Below, piece by piece: positions 16,827-25,254 of a stretch of DNA of 64,000 bases (the stretch's first letter is position 1; each line of letters starts with the position of its first letter). The position numbers and the translations under genes are program-made. Under the pieces are notes generated by a model. It was not told where the DNA came from. It did not search any database and saw only the letters and a list, made by a program, of their open reading frames with translations. The stretch lies in NCBI RefSeq assembly GCF_014650595.1, contig NZ_BMVG01000008.1, positions 62,001 through 126,000 on the forward strand, given 5' to 3'. This stretch comes from Streptomyces alanosinicus (lineage in GTDB: Bacteria > Actinomycetota > Actinomycetes > Streptomycetales > Streptomycetaceae).

Positions 16827-17999
16827 TTGTCCTCCTCGGCCTTCCGTACTGTTCCGGCCCGCGCCGACGTCGTGATCGTCGGTGGCGGTGTCATGGGTGT
16901 GAGCACCGCGTTCCACCTCGCCGAGGCCGGCGTGCCGGACGTCGTGGTCGTCGAGCGCGGTGACCTCGGCTGCGGCAGTTCGGGCAAGCCGATCGGCGGC
17001 GTCCGCGCCCAGTTCTCCGATCCGCTCAACATCGAACTGGGCAGCCGCAGCCTGCGCGCCTACGAGGAGTTCCCCCGGCGGCCCGGTGCCGGCATCCGGC
17101 TCGACACGGTCGGCTATCTCTTCCTGCTCGACAGCGATCGGCAGGCGCGCGCCTTCGAGGCCGGGGTCGAGCTCCAGAACAGCCTCGATGTGCCGAGCCG
17201 CATGATCAGCCCCGCCGAGGCCGGGCGCCTGTGTCCCTACCTCGCCACCGACGGCCTGGTGGCGGCCGCCTACTCCCCCGCCGACGGTCATGCCCGCCCC
17301 GCCCTGGTCGTCCAGGGGTACGCCCGCGCCGCCGCGCGCCGTGGTGTCACCCTCGTCACCCGCACCGAGGTCCTGGGCATCGACACGGCCGGAGACCGCG
17401 TCACCGGTGTGCACACCAGCCACGGCCGCATCGCATGCCCCACCGTGATCTGCACGGCGGGGGCCTGGTCGGCGCGGATCGGCGCCATGGCCGGGGTCGA
17501 CCTGCCCGTCCGCCCCGTGAAACGGCAGCTGGCGTTCACCGTGCCGCTCCCGCCGCCCGCCCCGCGGATCCCGTTCACCATCGACTTCTCCTCGACCGCC
17601 TACTTCCACAACAGCGACGACGGCTTGCTGTTCGGACTGGCCGACCCCGGCCAGGAGGACGGCTTCGACACCACCTGGACCCCTCAGTGGCTGGAGCTGT
17701 TCCGCGCCGTCGCCCGGCGCCGCGCCCCGGCCCTGGCCGGCATGGAGACCGCCGGCGGATGGGCGGGCCTGTACGAGGTCACCCCCGACCACAACGCCCT
17801 GATCGGCCGCTCCGGCGCAGTGCCCGGCTTTCTGTACGCCACCGGATTCTCCGGGCACGGCTTCCTCCAGGCACCCGCGGTCGGCGAGGTCGTACGCGAT
17901 CTCTGCCTGGAGCGGGAGCCGTTCACCGACATCGCCCCGCTCAGCGCCGACCGGTTCCACCACGGCGCCGAGACCCGCCCCGAAGCCCACGTGGTGTGA
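16827..17999 (+). CDS. FAD-dependent oxidoreductase (DAO family), probable amino/imino acid oxidase
   Basis: A 390-residue D-amino-acid-oxidase/sarcosine-oxidase-beta-like flavoprotein. FAD motif VVIVGGGVMGVSTAFHLAEAG (about 14-34), acidic end VVVVERGDLG, and the C-terminal FAD loop ATGFSGHGFLQAP (about 345). The family oxidises secondary or N-substituted amino acids; given the HglS-like and ALDH7-like neighbours, an L-pipecolate oxidase role like that proposed for AmaA in Pseudomonas is the best guess. TTG start with GGAAGGGAG about 7 bases upstream. First gene of a LysR-controlled set. Its stop region is duplicated: a similar 20-bp block ending GTGATGTGACCCC follows at about 18010-18030. 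Confidence 0.83.
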   Translation: MSSSAFRTVPARADVVIVGGGVMGVSTAFHLAEAGVPDVVVVERGDLGCGSSGKPIGGVRAQFSDPLNIELGSRSLRAYEEFPRRPGAGIRLDTVGYLFLLDSDRQARAFEAGVELQNSLDVPSRMISPAEAGRLCPYLATDGLVAAAYSPADGHARPALVVQGYARAAARRGVTLVTRTEVLGIDTAGDRVTGVHTSHGRIACPTVICTAGAWSARIGAMAGVDLPVRPVKRQLAFTVPLPPPAPRIPFTIDFSSTAYFHNSDDGLLFGLADPGQEDGFDTTWTPQWLELFRAVARRRAPALAGMETAGGWAGLYEVTPDHNALIGRSGAVPGFLYATGFSGHGFLQAPAVGEVVRDLCLEREPFTDIAPLSADRFHHGAETRPEAHVV

Positions 18000-18050
18000 C
18001 CCCCGAGCCCCGATGCCCAGGTGATGTGACCCCGACCGAGAGGCCGAACC

Positions 18051-19448
18051 ATGCCGACGATCAGCCAGTGGCGACTGCGGGCCGCGTTCGCGGAGCGGCT
18101 GTCGCGGATGTACGGGCGGGAGGTGCCCGCCTACACCACGCTCGTCGACGTCTCACGGGAGGTCAACGAGGACGTCCTGCGCGCCCGGGGAGCCGCAGCC
18201 GAACGCCTGGGGTCCATCGGCCGGGTCACCGCCGAGCGGCACGGGGCCATCCGCGTCGGCACACCACGGGAACTGCGGCAGGTCGCCCGGATCTTCGGCG
18301 CTCTCGGCATGCGTCCGGTCGGCTTCTACGACCTGCGGGAGGCCGCCGCCAGCGCCGTCCCCGTCGTCTCCACGGCCTTCCGGCCGGTCGACGGCGAGGA
18401 ACTGGCCCGCAACCCCTTCCGGGTGTTCACCTCCCTGCTCACCCCGGACGACCCCCGCTTCTTCGACGCCGGTCTGCGCTCGCGCCTGGAGGCCTTCCTC
18501 GCCGCCCGCGCACTCTTCCCGCCCGAGCTGCTCGAACTGGCCGACCGTGCCGCCGCCGAGCGGGAACTGCCCGAGGAGGAGGCCGAACGGTTCCTGCGGC
18601 TCGCCGTGGCGGCCTTCGAGCTGTCCGCCGAGCCGGTCGACCGGGCCTGGTACGAGACCCTGGAGCGGGTCTCCGCCGTCGCCGCGGACATCGGCGGCGT
18701 ACGCAGCACACACATCAACCACCTCACCCCGCGCGTCCTCGACATCGACGAGCTGTACCGCCGGATGACCGAGCGCGGCATCGAGATGATCGACACCGTC
18801 CAGGGCCCGCCGGCCTGGCGGGGCCCCGACGTCCTGCTGCGCCAGACCTCCTTCCGGGCCCTGGCCGAACCCCGCGCCATGCGCACCCCGGACGGCGACG
18901 TCGTCACCGGCGCGCTGCGGGTCCGCTTCGGCGAGGTCGAGGCCCGGGGCATCGCCCTCACCCGCCGGGGCCGCGCCCTGTACGACGAACTCCTCGCCCG
19001 CGTCGACGAACGGGCCGCCCAGAACCCCACGGAAGCCCGCGGTGACATCGCGCGCGCCGTGTGGGAGCGGCACATGCCCGGCAGCGAGCGGGACCTCGCC
19101 GCCGCGGGACTGGCCTACTTCACCTACCGGCCCCGCCCCGACCGGCCGCGCGACGGCAGCCGGCCGCCCACCGGCCCCGGCGAACTGCTCCGGCAGGGCT
19201 GGGTGCGCGCCGAGCCCATCGTCTACGAGGACTTCCTGCCCCGCTCCGCCGCCGGCATCTTCCAGTCCAACCTCGGCGGCGAGGGCACCCGCGACAACGA
19301 CCGGCAGGGCACCGCGTACGACGCCGCCTGGCTCTCCGACGCCATCGGCCACGAGGTCCTGGACCCCTTCGACCTCTACGAACGGCAGCAGCGCCGCTCC
19401 CTCGACGAGGTCGCCCGCGCACTCGATCCGACCGGCCCGCTCCGCTGA
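18051..19448 (+). CDS. hglS: 2-oxoadipate dioxygenase/decarboxylase-like protein (DUF1338)
   Basis: A 465-residue member of the VOC-fold DUF1338 family, whose characterised member HglS of Pseudomonas putida turns 2-oxoadipate into D-2-hydroxyglutarate with Fe(II) and O2. Conserved stretches seen are STHINHLTPR (metal-binding His), YDLREAAASAVPVVSTAFRP, FRVFTSLLTPDD, LLRQTSFRALAE, ARGIALTRRGRALYD and YEDFLPRSAAGIFQSNL. Length matches the family. It sits between an amino-acid oxidase and an ALDH7-type dehydrogenase, which is the expected company for lysine catabolism through aminoadipate. Symbol given by homology. Start: ATG 18051, with GAG-rich sequence upstream. Confidence 0.85.
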   Translation: MPTISQWRLRAAFAERLSRMYGREVPAYTTLVDVSREVNEDVLRARGAAAERLGSIGRVTAERHGAIRVGTPRELRQVARIFGALGMRPVGFYDLREAAASAVPVVSTAFRPVDGEELARNPFRVFTSLLTPDDPRFFDAGLRSRLEAFLAARALFPPELLELADRAAAERELPEEEAERFLRLAVAAFELSAEPVDRAWYETLERVSAVAADIGGVRSTHINHLTPRVLDIDELYRRMTERGIEMIDTVQGPPAWRGPDVLLRQTSFRALAEPRAMRTPDGDVVTGALRVRFGEVEARGIALTRRGRALYDELLARVDERAAQNPTEARGDIARAVWERHMPGSERDLAAAGLAYFTYRPRPDRPRDGSRPPTGPGELLRQGWVRAEPIVYEDFLPRSAAGIFQSNLGGEGTRDNDRQGTAYDAAWLSDAIGHEVLDPFDLYERQQRRSLDEVARALDPTGPLR

Positions 19449-19474
19449 CCCCTCCCCCCCTCCCGAGGACCGCC

Positions 19475-21004
19475 ATGACCAGCACCGCACCGCCCACCAC
19501 CGACGAGCTGCGCGCCCGCGCCGTCACGTCCCTGCACTCCATCGGCGTCACCCTGCCCGAGGGCGACGACCTGCCCGCCCGTACACCCCTCACCGGCGAG
19601 CACCTCTTCGTGCTGGCGGCCGCCACGGACGCCGACGCCGACGCGGCGATCGCCGCCGCCCGTGCCGCGTTCCTGACCTGGCGCACCACGCCCGCCCCGC
19701 GCCGCGGTGAACTCGTGCGCCGCCTGGGCGAGTTGCTGCGCGAGCACAAGAGCGACCTCGCCGACCTCGTGACCATCGAGGCGGGCAAGATCCGCTCCGA
19801 GGCGCTCGGCGAGGTCCAGGAGATGATCGACATCTGCGACTTCGCGGTCGGTCTGTCCCGGCAGCTGTACGGCCGTACGATCGCCTCCGAGCGGCCCGGC
19901 CACCGCCTGGCCGAGACCTGGCATCCGCTCGGCGTGGTCGGCGTCATCTCCGCCTTCAACTTCCCCGCCGCCGTCTGGTCCTGGAACACCGCCGTCGCGC
20001 TGGTCTGCGGCGACACCGTGGTCTGGAAGCCCTCGGAGCTGACGCCGCTGACCTCGCTGGCCTGTGACCGGCTGCTCGCCCGCGCCGCCGAGGAGGCCGG
20101 CGCGCCAAGCGAGGTGCACCGGCTGCTCCTCGGCGACCGGGCGGTCGGTGAGCGGCTCGTCGACGATCCGCGCATCGCCCTCGTCAGCGCCACCGGCTCG
20201 ACCCGCATGGGCCGTGCGGTCGGCCCGCGCGTCGCCGCCCGCTTCGGCCGCAGCCTGCTGGAACTCGGCGGCAACAACGCCGCGATCGTCGCCCCGTCCG
20301 CCGACCTGGACCTCGCCGTCCCGGCCATCGTCTTCGCCGCGGCCGGCACCGCGGGCCAGCGCTGTACGACGCTGCGCCGCCTCATCGTCCACCGCGACAT
20401 CGCCGACACGCTCATCGAGCGGCTGGCCGCTGCCTACGCCAAGCTCCCCGTCGGCGACCCGTTCGACGACACGACGCTCGTCGGCCCGCTGATCTCCGCG
20501 GCGGCGCTCGACGCCATGCACGAGGCGGTGACCCGCGTCCAGGCCGAGGGCGGCGAGATCCTCGCCGGCGGCAACCGGCGCCTGGCCGGGGCGGCGCCCG
20601 CGGCCGCCTACATCGAACCGGTCCTCGTCCGCGTCGCGGAACAGAGCGACGTCGTACGGGAGGAGACCTTCGCGCCGATCCTGTACGTCCTCACCTACGA
20701 CACCCTCGACGAGGCGATCGCCCTGCACAACGGCGTCCCTCAGGGCCTGTCGTCCAGCATCTTCACCCGCGACCAGCGGGAGGCCGAGATCTTCCTGTCC
20801 GCCGAGGGCTCCGACTGCGGGATCGCCAACGTCAACATCGGCACGTCCGGGGCCGAGATCGGCGGTGCCTTCGGAGGCGAGAAGGACACCGGCGGCGGCC
20901 GCGAGTCCGGCTCCGACGCCTGGAAGGCCTATATGCGCTCGGCCACCAACACCGTCAGCTACGCCACCGAACTCTCCCTCGCCCAGGGAGTCAGCTTCCT
21001 GTGA
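19475..21004 (+). CDS. Aldehyde dehydrogenase, ALDH7/aminoadipate-semialdehyde type
   Basis: A 509-residue NAD(P)-dependent aldehyde dehydrogenase. NAD-binding GVVGVISAFNFPAAVWSWN, KPSELTPL, glutamate in LLELGGNNA, catalytic cysteine in GTAGQRCTTLRRL, and the C-terminal EIGGAFGGEKDTGGGRESGS block. The GGNNA and GQRCTT forms are those of the ALDH7 (antiquitin/AmaB) branch, which oxidises alpha-aminoadipate semialdehyde/piperideine-6-carboxylate. With the two upstream genes it gives a consistent lysine or pipecolate degradation route, lacking only the aminoadipate aminotransferase. The ATG follows GAGGA by 6 bases; the gap to the previous gene is 26 bp, so the genes are co-transcribed. Confidence 0.88.
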   Translation: MTSTAPPTTDELRARAVTSLHSIGVTLPEGDDLPARTPLTGEHLFVLAAATDADADAAIAAARAAFLTWRTTPAPRRGELVRRLGELLREHKSDLADLVTIEAGKIRSEALGEVQEMIDICDFAVGLSRQLYGRTIASERPGHRLAETWHPLGVVGVISAFNFPAAVWSWNTAVALVCGDTVVWKPSELTPLTSLACDRLLARAAEEAGAPSEVHRLLLGDRAVGERLVDDPRIALVSATGSTRMGRAVGPRVAARFGRSLLELGGNNAAIVAPSADLDLAVPAIVFAAAGTAGQRCTTLRRLIVHRDIADTLIERLAAAYAKLPVGDPFDDTTLVGPLISAAALDAMHEAVTRVQAEGGEILAGGNRRLAGAAPAAAYIEPVLVRVAEQSDVVREETFAPILYVLTYDTLDEAIALHNGVPQGLSSSIFTRDQREAEIFLSAEGSDCGIANVNIGTSGAEIGGAFGGEKDTGGGRESGSDAWKAYMRSATNTVSYATELSLAQGVSFL

Positions 21005-21008
21005 TCCA

Positions 21009-21038
21009 CGGCCGGGGGCCACGATGAGTGCCCGGCCG
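21009..21038. terminator. Hairpin between convergent genes
   Basis: CGGCCGGG/CCCGGCCG, a perfect 8-bp stem with a 14-base loop, lies in the 38-bp gap between the aldehyde dehydrogenase stop and the end of the convergent alpha/beta hydrolase gene. Probably a bidirectional terminator. Confidence 0.5.
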
Positions 21039-21042
21039 AGCG

Positions 21043-22377
21043 TCACTTGCGGGCGCGCAGGAAGACGGGGATGTCGTCGCGGGTCGGGTAGTTCGGCAAG
21101 GGGGCCGGCTTGGCCTGGAGGAACGCGGTGATGACGGCGGCGGCCCGGTCGTCGTTGTCGTCCAGGCCGTTCCACAGGTGATGCCCGACTCCGGGCATGT
21201 ACTGCGTGCGCTCGACGGCGGGGTCGGCGGCGAGGACGGCGGTCTCCCATTGACGGACCTGCGAGGAGCACTCGGCCATCATCAGCATGGCGGGCGTCCT
21301 CGAACGCCCGAGGCGCGGCGCGAGAGAGGGCGTGTCCTTCACCGTCTGCTGGATACGCAGGCTGGCCGCCGCGCTGAAGGAGAAGTTCCGTGCCGAGTCC
21401 TCGCGGGGGATGCGGTGCGCGTCGCGCGCGCAGTAGGCGGACGCGGTGTCGCTGCCGAGGTCGGCGGCGGTGAAAGCGTTGTCGCCCTCGGCCTGTCCGA
21501 TCAGTCCGGTGCCGGGGGTGAGCAGGCCGAGGCGCATGAGCCCGAACGCCACGGCGTAGCGGGGGACATGGGTCGAGCGCGGTCCGGTCATGGCCGGGGC
21601 GAGGCCGCGCGCGGACGGACGCCCCCGCTGCCCGGCGATCCGCGTCGTGGGGCCGTCCATCGGGCCGGGTTCGGCGATGACCGCACGGTGCACCCGCGCG
21701 GCGGCGGAAGGGTCGGCCAGGGCCCGGGTGAGCACCACCGCGCCCGACGAGAAGCCGAGGACGTCGGCCTTGCCCGGGCCCAGGCGGTGGATGAATGCGG
21801 CGAGGTCACGGACCGACCGAGAGATCGTGTACTGGTCCATGGGGAGCAGGTCGCTGCGGCCGCCGCCGGCCTGTTCGTACGTGTAGACGTCGTAGCCCTG
21901 GTGTGCCAGGAGCCGCAGGAAGCGGTGGTCGAGCAGCGAGATGCCGCGCACCGGTCCGCCGTTGAGGTACACGAGCGGGACGGGATGCCGGGTCGCGGAT
22001 GCCGTCGGCGGGTAGTGGTACACCGCGACCCTGCTGCCGGTGGCCAGGCTCCAGTGCTGGGTGGCCACGAACGGCAGGGCGGGCGGCTGGCGCCGGTCCG
22101 TGGGGACGGTCGGGACGCAGACCGAGGCCGTCAGCGCCGCCGCGACGACCACGGGCAGGAACGGCACGAGCCGCGCCGCGCCGGTGCGCCGCCGGCCGAG
22201 CCACAGTGCGGCGCCGGCGGCGACCGCCACCGTCGTCAGCCATGCGGCGAGCCCCGACGCGGCTCCGTCCGTGACGACGATCAGCAGCAGGAACACCACG
22301 GCCGCCGCCGCGACGGCGGTCAGCGCCAGCAGCAGGCGCCCGACGAAGCGGATCAGGCGTATGGCGAATGTGGGCAC
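21043..22377 (-). CDS. Membrane-anchored alpha/beta hydrolase
   Basis: A 444-residue protein with two or three N-terminal membrane helices (about 8-38, 42-60, 68-88) followed by an extracytoplasmic alpha/beta-hydrolase domain: VPLVYLNGGPVRG (oxyanion), EQAGGGRSD, nucleophile elbow LGFSSGAVV and catalytic histidine in GVGHHLWNG. The overall plan recalls proline-iminopeptidase-like hydrolases. Substrate unknown. GTG start with GGGGAGG 6 bases upstream. Divergent from a TetR gene, with two palindromes in the 80-bp gap, so the TetR protein probably represses it. Confidence 0.8.
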   Translation of the reverse strand: MPTFAIRLIRFVGRLLLALTAVAAAAVVFLLLIVVTDGAASGLAAWLTTVAVAAGAALWLGRRRTGAARLVPFLPVVVAAALTASVCVPTVPTDRRQPPALPFVATQHWSLATGSRVAVYHYPPTASATRHPVPLVYLNGGPVRGISLLDHRFLRLLAHQGYDVYTYEQAGGGRSDLLPMDQYTISRSVRDLAAFIHRLGPGKADVLGFSSGAVVLTRALADPSAAARVHRAVIAEPGPMDGPTTRIAGQRGRPSARGLAPAMTGPRSTHVPRYAVAFGLMRLGLLTPGTGLIGQAEGDNAFTAADLGSDTASAYCARDAHRIPREDSARNFSFSAAASLRIQQTVKDTPSLAPRLGRSRTPAMLMMAECSSQVRQWETAVLAADPAVERTQYMPGVGHHLWNGLDDNDDRAAAVITAFLQAKPAPLPNYPTRDDIPVFLRARK

Positions 22378-22402
22378 AGCGAACCTCCCCGGTTTCAGAA
22401 CA

Positions 22403-22428
22403 CCGTTTCGGAACGGCGTTTCAAAACG
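22403..22428. promoter_or_regulatory. Two abutting palindromes, TetR operator
   Basis: CCGTT-TCGG-AACGG (22403-22416) is followed without a gap by CGTTT-CA-AAACG (22417-22428). Both are perfect inverted repeats sharing a CGTTTC core, with 12-bp centre-to-centre spacing. They sit midway between the hydrolase and TetR starts, which fits cooperative binding of two TetR dimers. Confidence 0.7.
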
Positions 22429-22457
22429 ACGTTACCAAAGACGGTAGGCTTCTCGTC

Positions 22458-23075
22458 ATGGGCAGGCCCAGAACGAACGACGAGACCGTCAAAGAGCGGC
22501 TGGTGGTGTGCGCGACCGAGATGCTCGCCACCCGCCCGCAGGAGTCGGTCACCCTGCGCGCCCTGGCCGCTGCCGCCGGGGCGTCGACGACGGCGGTGTA
22601 CTCCCTGTTCGGCGGCAAGGACGGACTGATCCGGGCGGTGCGCGACAGAGCCGTCGAGGGCCTGTTCCAGGACGTGTCGGCGGTGCCGGCCTCCGAGGAT
22701 CCCCTCGCCGACATCCACGCCCTGGCCGTCGCCTACCGGCGCTGGGGGTGCGGACACCGCCACCTGTACACCGTGCTGTTCGGCGGGGTGCAGTCCTTCG
22801 AGCCGACGGGCGCGGTCGGCGGCCGTGACCCGATCGGTCCGCTCGTCGCCGCGATCGAACGGGGTGTGAGCGGGGCCGTCCTCGCCGGCGAGGCGACGTC
22901 GATCGCCCTCTCGCTCTGGGTGACCCTGCACGGGCTGGTGACGCTCGAACTGGCCGGAGCCCTCGACGCCCGCACGGCCGAGGCCGCGTTCCGGCCGACG
23001 TTCCAGGCCGCGCTGCGCGGCTGGACGACGCCCACCGTGTTCCGCGGCCTCCGGAGCACCGAAACCGCCCCCTGA
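22458..23075 (+). CDS. TetR-family transcriptional regulator
   Basis: A 205-residue TetR repressor. N-terminal HTH (about 12-58) with VTLRALAAAAGASTTAVYSLFGGKDGLI, the canonical form; C-terminal ligand domain with TetR_C-like YRRWGCGHRHLYTVLFGG. Ligand unknown. The ATG at 22458 has no Shine-Dalgarno sequence, and TAGGCT lies 7 bases upstream, so the mRNA is probably leaderless. Likely controls itself and the divergent membrane-anchored hydrolase through the double palindrome between them. Confidence 0.88.
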   Translation: MGRPRTNDETVKERLVVCATEMLATRPQESVTLRALAAAAGASTTAVYSLFGGKDGLIRAVRDRAVEGLFQDVSAVPASEDPLADIHALAVAYRRWGCGHRHLYTVLFGGVQSFEPTGAVGGRDPIGPLVAAIERGVSGAVLAGEATSIALSLWVTLHGLVTLELAGALDARTAEAAFRPTFQAALRGWTTPTVFRGLRSTETAP

Positions 23076-23099
23076 CAGCACGGCGGCCGAGCGGACTAT

Positions 23100-23115
23100 T
23101 TGCGTATCGACGCAA
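23100..23115. promoter_or_regulatory. ArsR-type palindrome (site 1) upstream of ABC operon
   Basis: TTGC-N8-GCAA (arms extend to TTGCGT/ACGCAA with a 4-bp centre), 339 bp upstream of the ABC permease start. Read as a -35 (TTGCGT) it is 17 bp from CACACT, a possible -10. The same TTGC-N8-GCAA pattern recurs twice at the ArsR-mgtC divergent promoter. The rest of the 378-bp leader between TetR and the permease contains no gene I can support. Confidence 0.6.
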
Positions 23116-23453
23116 CAAGGGGCACACTCTTGGAGTCGGGTCCTGTGCGCGTCGCGCGTGCTCGGGGCGGAGCCGCATCACGGAACGGAGGCAGCCATGG
23201 GTGCAGACCCTCCCAGTCCGCGCTGCCTCCAGGGCATGCGCTGGCTTTGACCGGCCGGGCCTTGTGGGCTCGGCGTCCCGCGCCGGGCGCGGCATCGGAC
23301 CTCGGCTCGACGAGGCTGCCGTGACCCTCCGGGCGGGCCCTTCCTACTTACCTGTTTTTCCCATGCTGCCTGGGTGCCCCCTGTCCTGCCGCCGGTGCGT
23401 CGGCCGCGGCCGGGCAGGCCGGCGTGCCCAGAGTGGGGGCGGAGGTCTTCGTG

Positions 23454-25220
23454 ATGTCGATCCGTACGGACAACAAGCCCGCCAAGACGGTGGAGCGCAC
23501 ACCGCTGGTGGCGAGGCTGCCCGGACGCCTGTCCCGGTTCTCCTGGGTGGACGCGGCGGTGGCCGCCGCGGTCCTGGTGATCCTCTATGGGGTGCTGCGC
23601 GTCGGGCACGGCACCACCGTCGCCTTCAACACCCACCAGAACGTCCGGGTCGACACCGATCCCACGCAACTGCCGTACGACGCGGCGCGCTCGCTGTTGC
23701 GGATGTTCGCCGCGCTGGCGCTGTCGATCGCGTTCACCTTCGGTTACGCCTACGCGGCCGCCAGGAGCAGGCGGCTGGAGCGGATCCTCGTCCCGGCCCT
23801 GGACATCCTGCAGTCGGTACCGGTGCTGGGCTTCCTGACGGTCGCGGTGACCGGGTTCATCGCCCTGTTCCCCGGCTCGATGCTGGGCCTGGAGTGCGCG
23901 TCGATCTTCGCGATCTTCACCTCGCAGGCGTGGAACATGACGTTCGGGTTCTACTACTCCCTCACCTCCCTGCCTCGTGAACTCGACGAGCTGTCACGGT
24001 CGTTCGGCTTCACCCGCTGGATGCGGTTCTGGAAGGTGGAGCTGCCGGCCGGAATGATCGGGCTGGTCTGGAACGGCATGATGAGCTTCGGCGGCGGCTG
24101 GTTCTTCCTGGTGGCCTCGGAGGCCATCAGCGTCGACAACCAGCGGTACGCGCTGCCCGGAGTCGGCTCCTACGCCGGTGCCGCGATCGCCGACGGCGAT
24201 CTGGGCAAGGTCGGCTGGGCCATCCTCACCATGGCCGTGATGGTGATCGGTGTGAACTTCCTGTTCTGGCGGCCGCTGACCGCGTGGGCGGAGAAGTTCA
24301 AGAACGAGCAGTCCGAGGCGAGCGAGGTACAGCGGTCCGTCGTCCTGGACTTCCTGCGCCGCTCGCACTGGCCGCGCCTGCTCGGCCGGGTGCTGCGCCC
24401 GGTGGGGCATGCGCTGAGCACGGCCGGCCGGGTCTTCGGCCGCGACGACCGCCCGCTCGTCGTGGACCCCGTGCGCCGGCGCACCGGCGACATCGTCTTC
24501 ACCGTCGTCACCGGCGGGCTGATCCTGTGGGGCCTGTTCGACCTCGGGCACTATCTCCACGACCGCACCGGGCTCGGCGTCTTCGGCGAGCCGCTGCTGC
24601 TCGGCCTCGCCACCCTCGCCCGGGTGGTGGTCCTGGTCGCGCTGGCCACCGTGGTCTGGGTGCCGATCGGCGTGCGGATCGGCTTCTCGCCGCGGCTCAC
24701 CCGGATCGCCCAGCCGGTCGTCCAGGTCCTGGCGTCGTTCCCGGCCAACTTCCTCTTCCCGCTGGCGGTGTGGTTCTTCCTGCGGACCGGGCTGTCCATC
24801 AACATCGGCGGCACGCTGCTGATGGCGCTCGGTGCCCAGTGGTACATCCTGTTCAACACCATCGCCGGCGCCATGGCCATCCCGAGCGATCTGCGCGAGG
24901 CCATGGACGACCTCGGCGTGCGCGGCCGGCAGCGGTGGCGGCGGCTCATCATCCCGGGGATCTTCCCGTCGTACGTGACCGGCGGGATCACTGCCTCCGG
25001 CGGCGCCTGGAACGCCTCGATCGTCTCCGAGGTCGTCACCTTCGGCGGCACCACCCTCACCGCCACCGGCCTCGGCGCGTACATCGCGAAGGCCACCGAG
25101 AGCGGCGACTATCCGCATCTGATCGCCGGGGTCGCGGTGATGAGCCTCTACGTCGTCGGGCTCAACCGCCTGCTGTGGCGCCGCCTGTACCGGCTGGCCG
25201 AGACCCGCTACTCCCTCTGA
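23454..25220 (+). CDS. ABC transporter permease, two fused BPD domains
   Basis: A 588-residue membrane protein with two copies of the binding-protein-dependent permease domain in tandem. The first (about 60-290) has its EAA-type loop around LSRSFGFTRWMRFWKVELP; the second (about 350-580) around REAMDDLGVRGRQRWRRLII and IPGIFPSYVTGG. About twelve membrane helices. This fused permease occurs in NitT/TauT-like ABC systems that often lack a recognised binding protein, as here. Substrate unknown: nitrate/sulfonate labels from databases would be weak, and the ArsR-mgtC context suggests a metal or pH-related role. ATG 23454 has GGAGG 8 bases upstream. Co-transcribed with the ATPase 34 bp downstream. 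Confidence 0.88.
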   Translation: MSIRTDNKPAKTVERTPLVARLPGRLSRFSWVDAAVAAAVLVILYGVLRVGHGTTVAFNTHQNVRVDTDPTQLPYDAARSLLRMFAALALSIAFTFGYAYAAARSRRLERILVPALDILQSVPVLGFLTVAVTGFIALFPGSMLGLECASIFAIFTSQAWNMTFGFYYSLTSLPRELDELSRSFGFTRWMRFWKVELPAGMIGLVWNGMMSFGGGWFFLVASEAISVDNQRYALPGVGSYAGAAIADGDLGKVGWAILTMAVMVIGVNFLFWRPLTAWAEKFKNEQSEASEVQRSVVLDFLRRSHWPRLLGRVLRPVGHALSTAGRVFGRDDRPLVVDPVRRRTGDIVFTVVTGGLILWGLFDLGHYLHDRTGLGVFGEPLLLGLATLARVVVLVALATVVWVPIGVRIGFSPRLTRIAQPVVQVLASFPANFLFPLAVWFFLRTGLSINIGGTLLMALGAQWYILFNTIAGAMAIPSDLREAMDDLGVRGRQRWRRLIIPGIFPSYVTGGITASGGAWNASIVSEVVTFGGTTLTATGLGAYIAKATESGDYPHLIAGVAVMSLYVVGLNRLLWRRLYRLAETRYSL

Positions 25221-25254
25221 ACTTCCTTTTTCCGACACGTATTTGGAGCACGTC

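Noticed and set aside
16665..17990. N-terminal extension of the LysR frame across the FAD oxidase gene
   Set aside because: The HTH starts exactly at ATG 16664, and the upstream frame is antisense to the flavoprotein gene.
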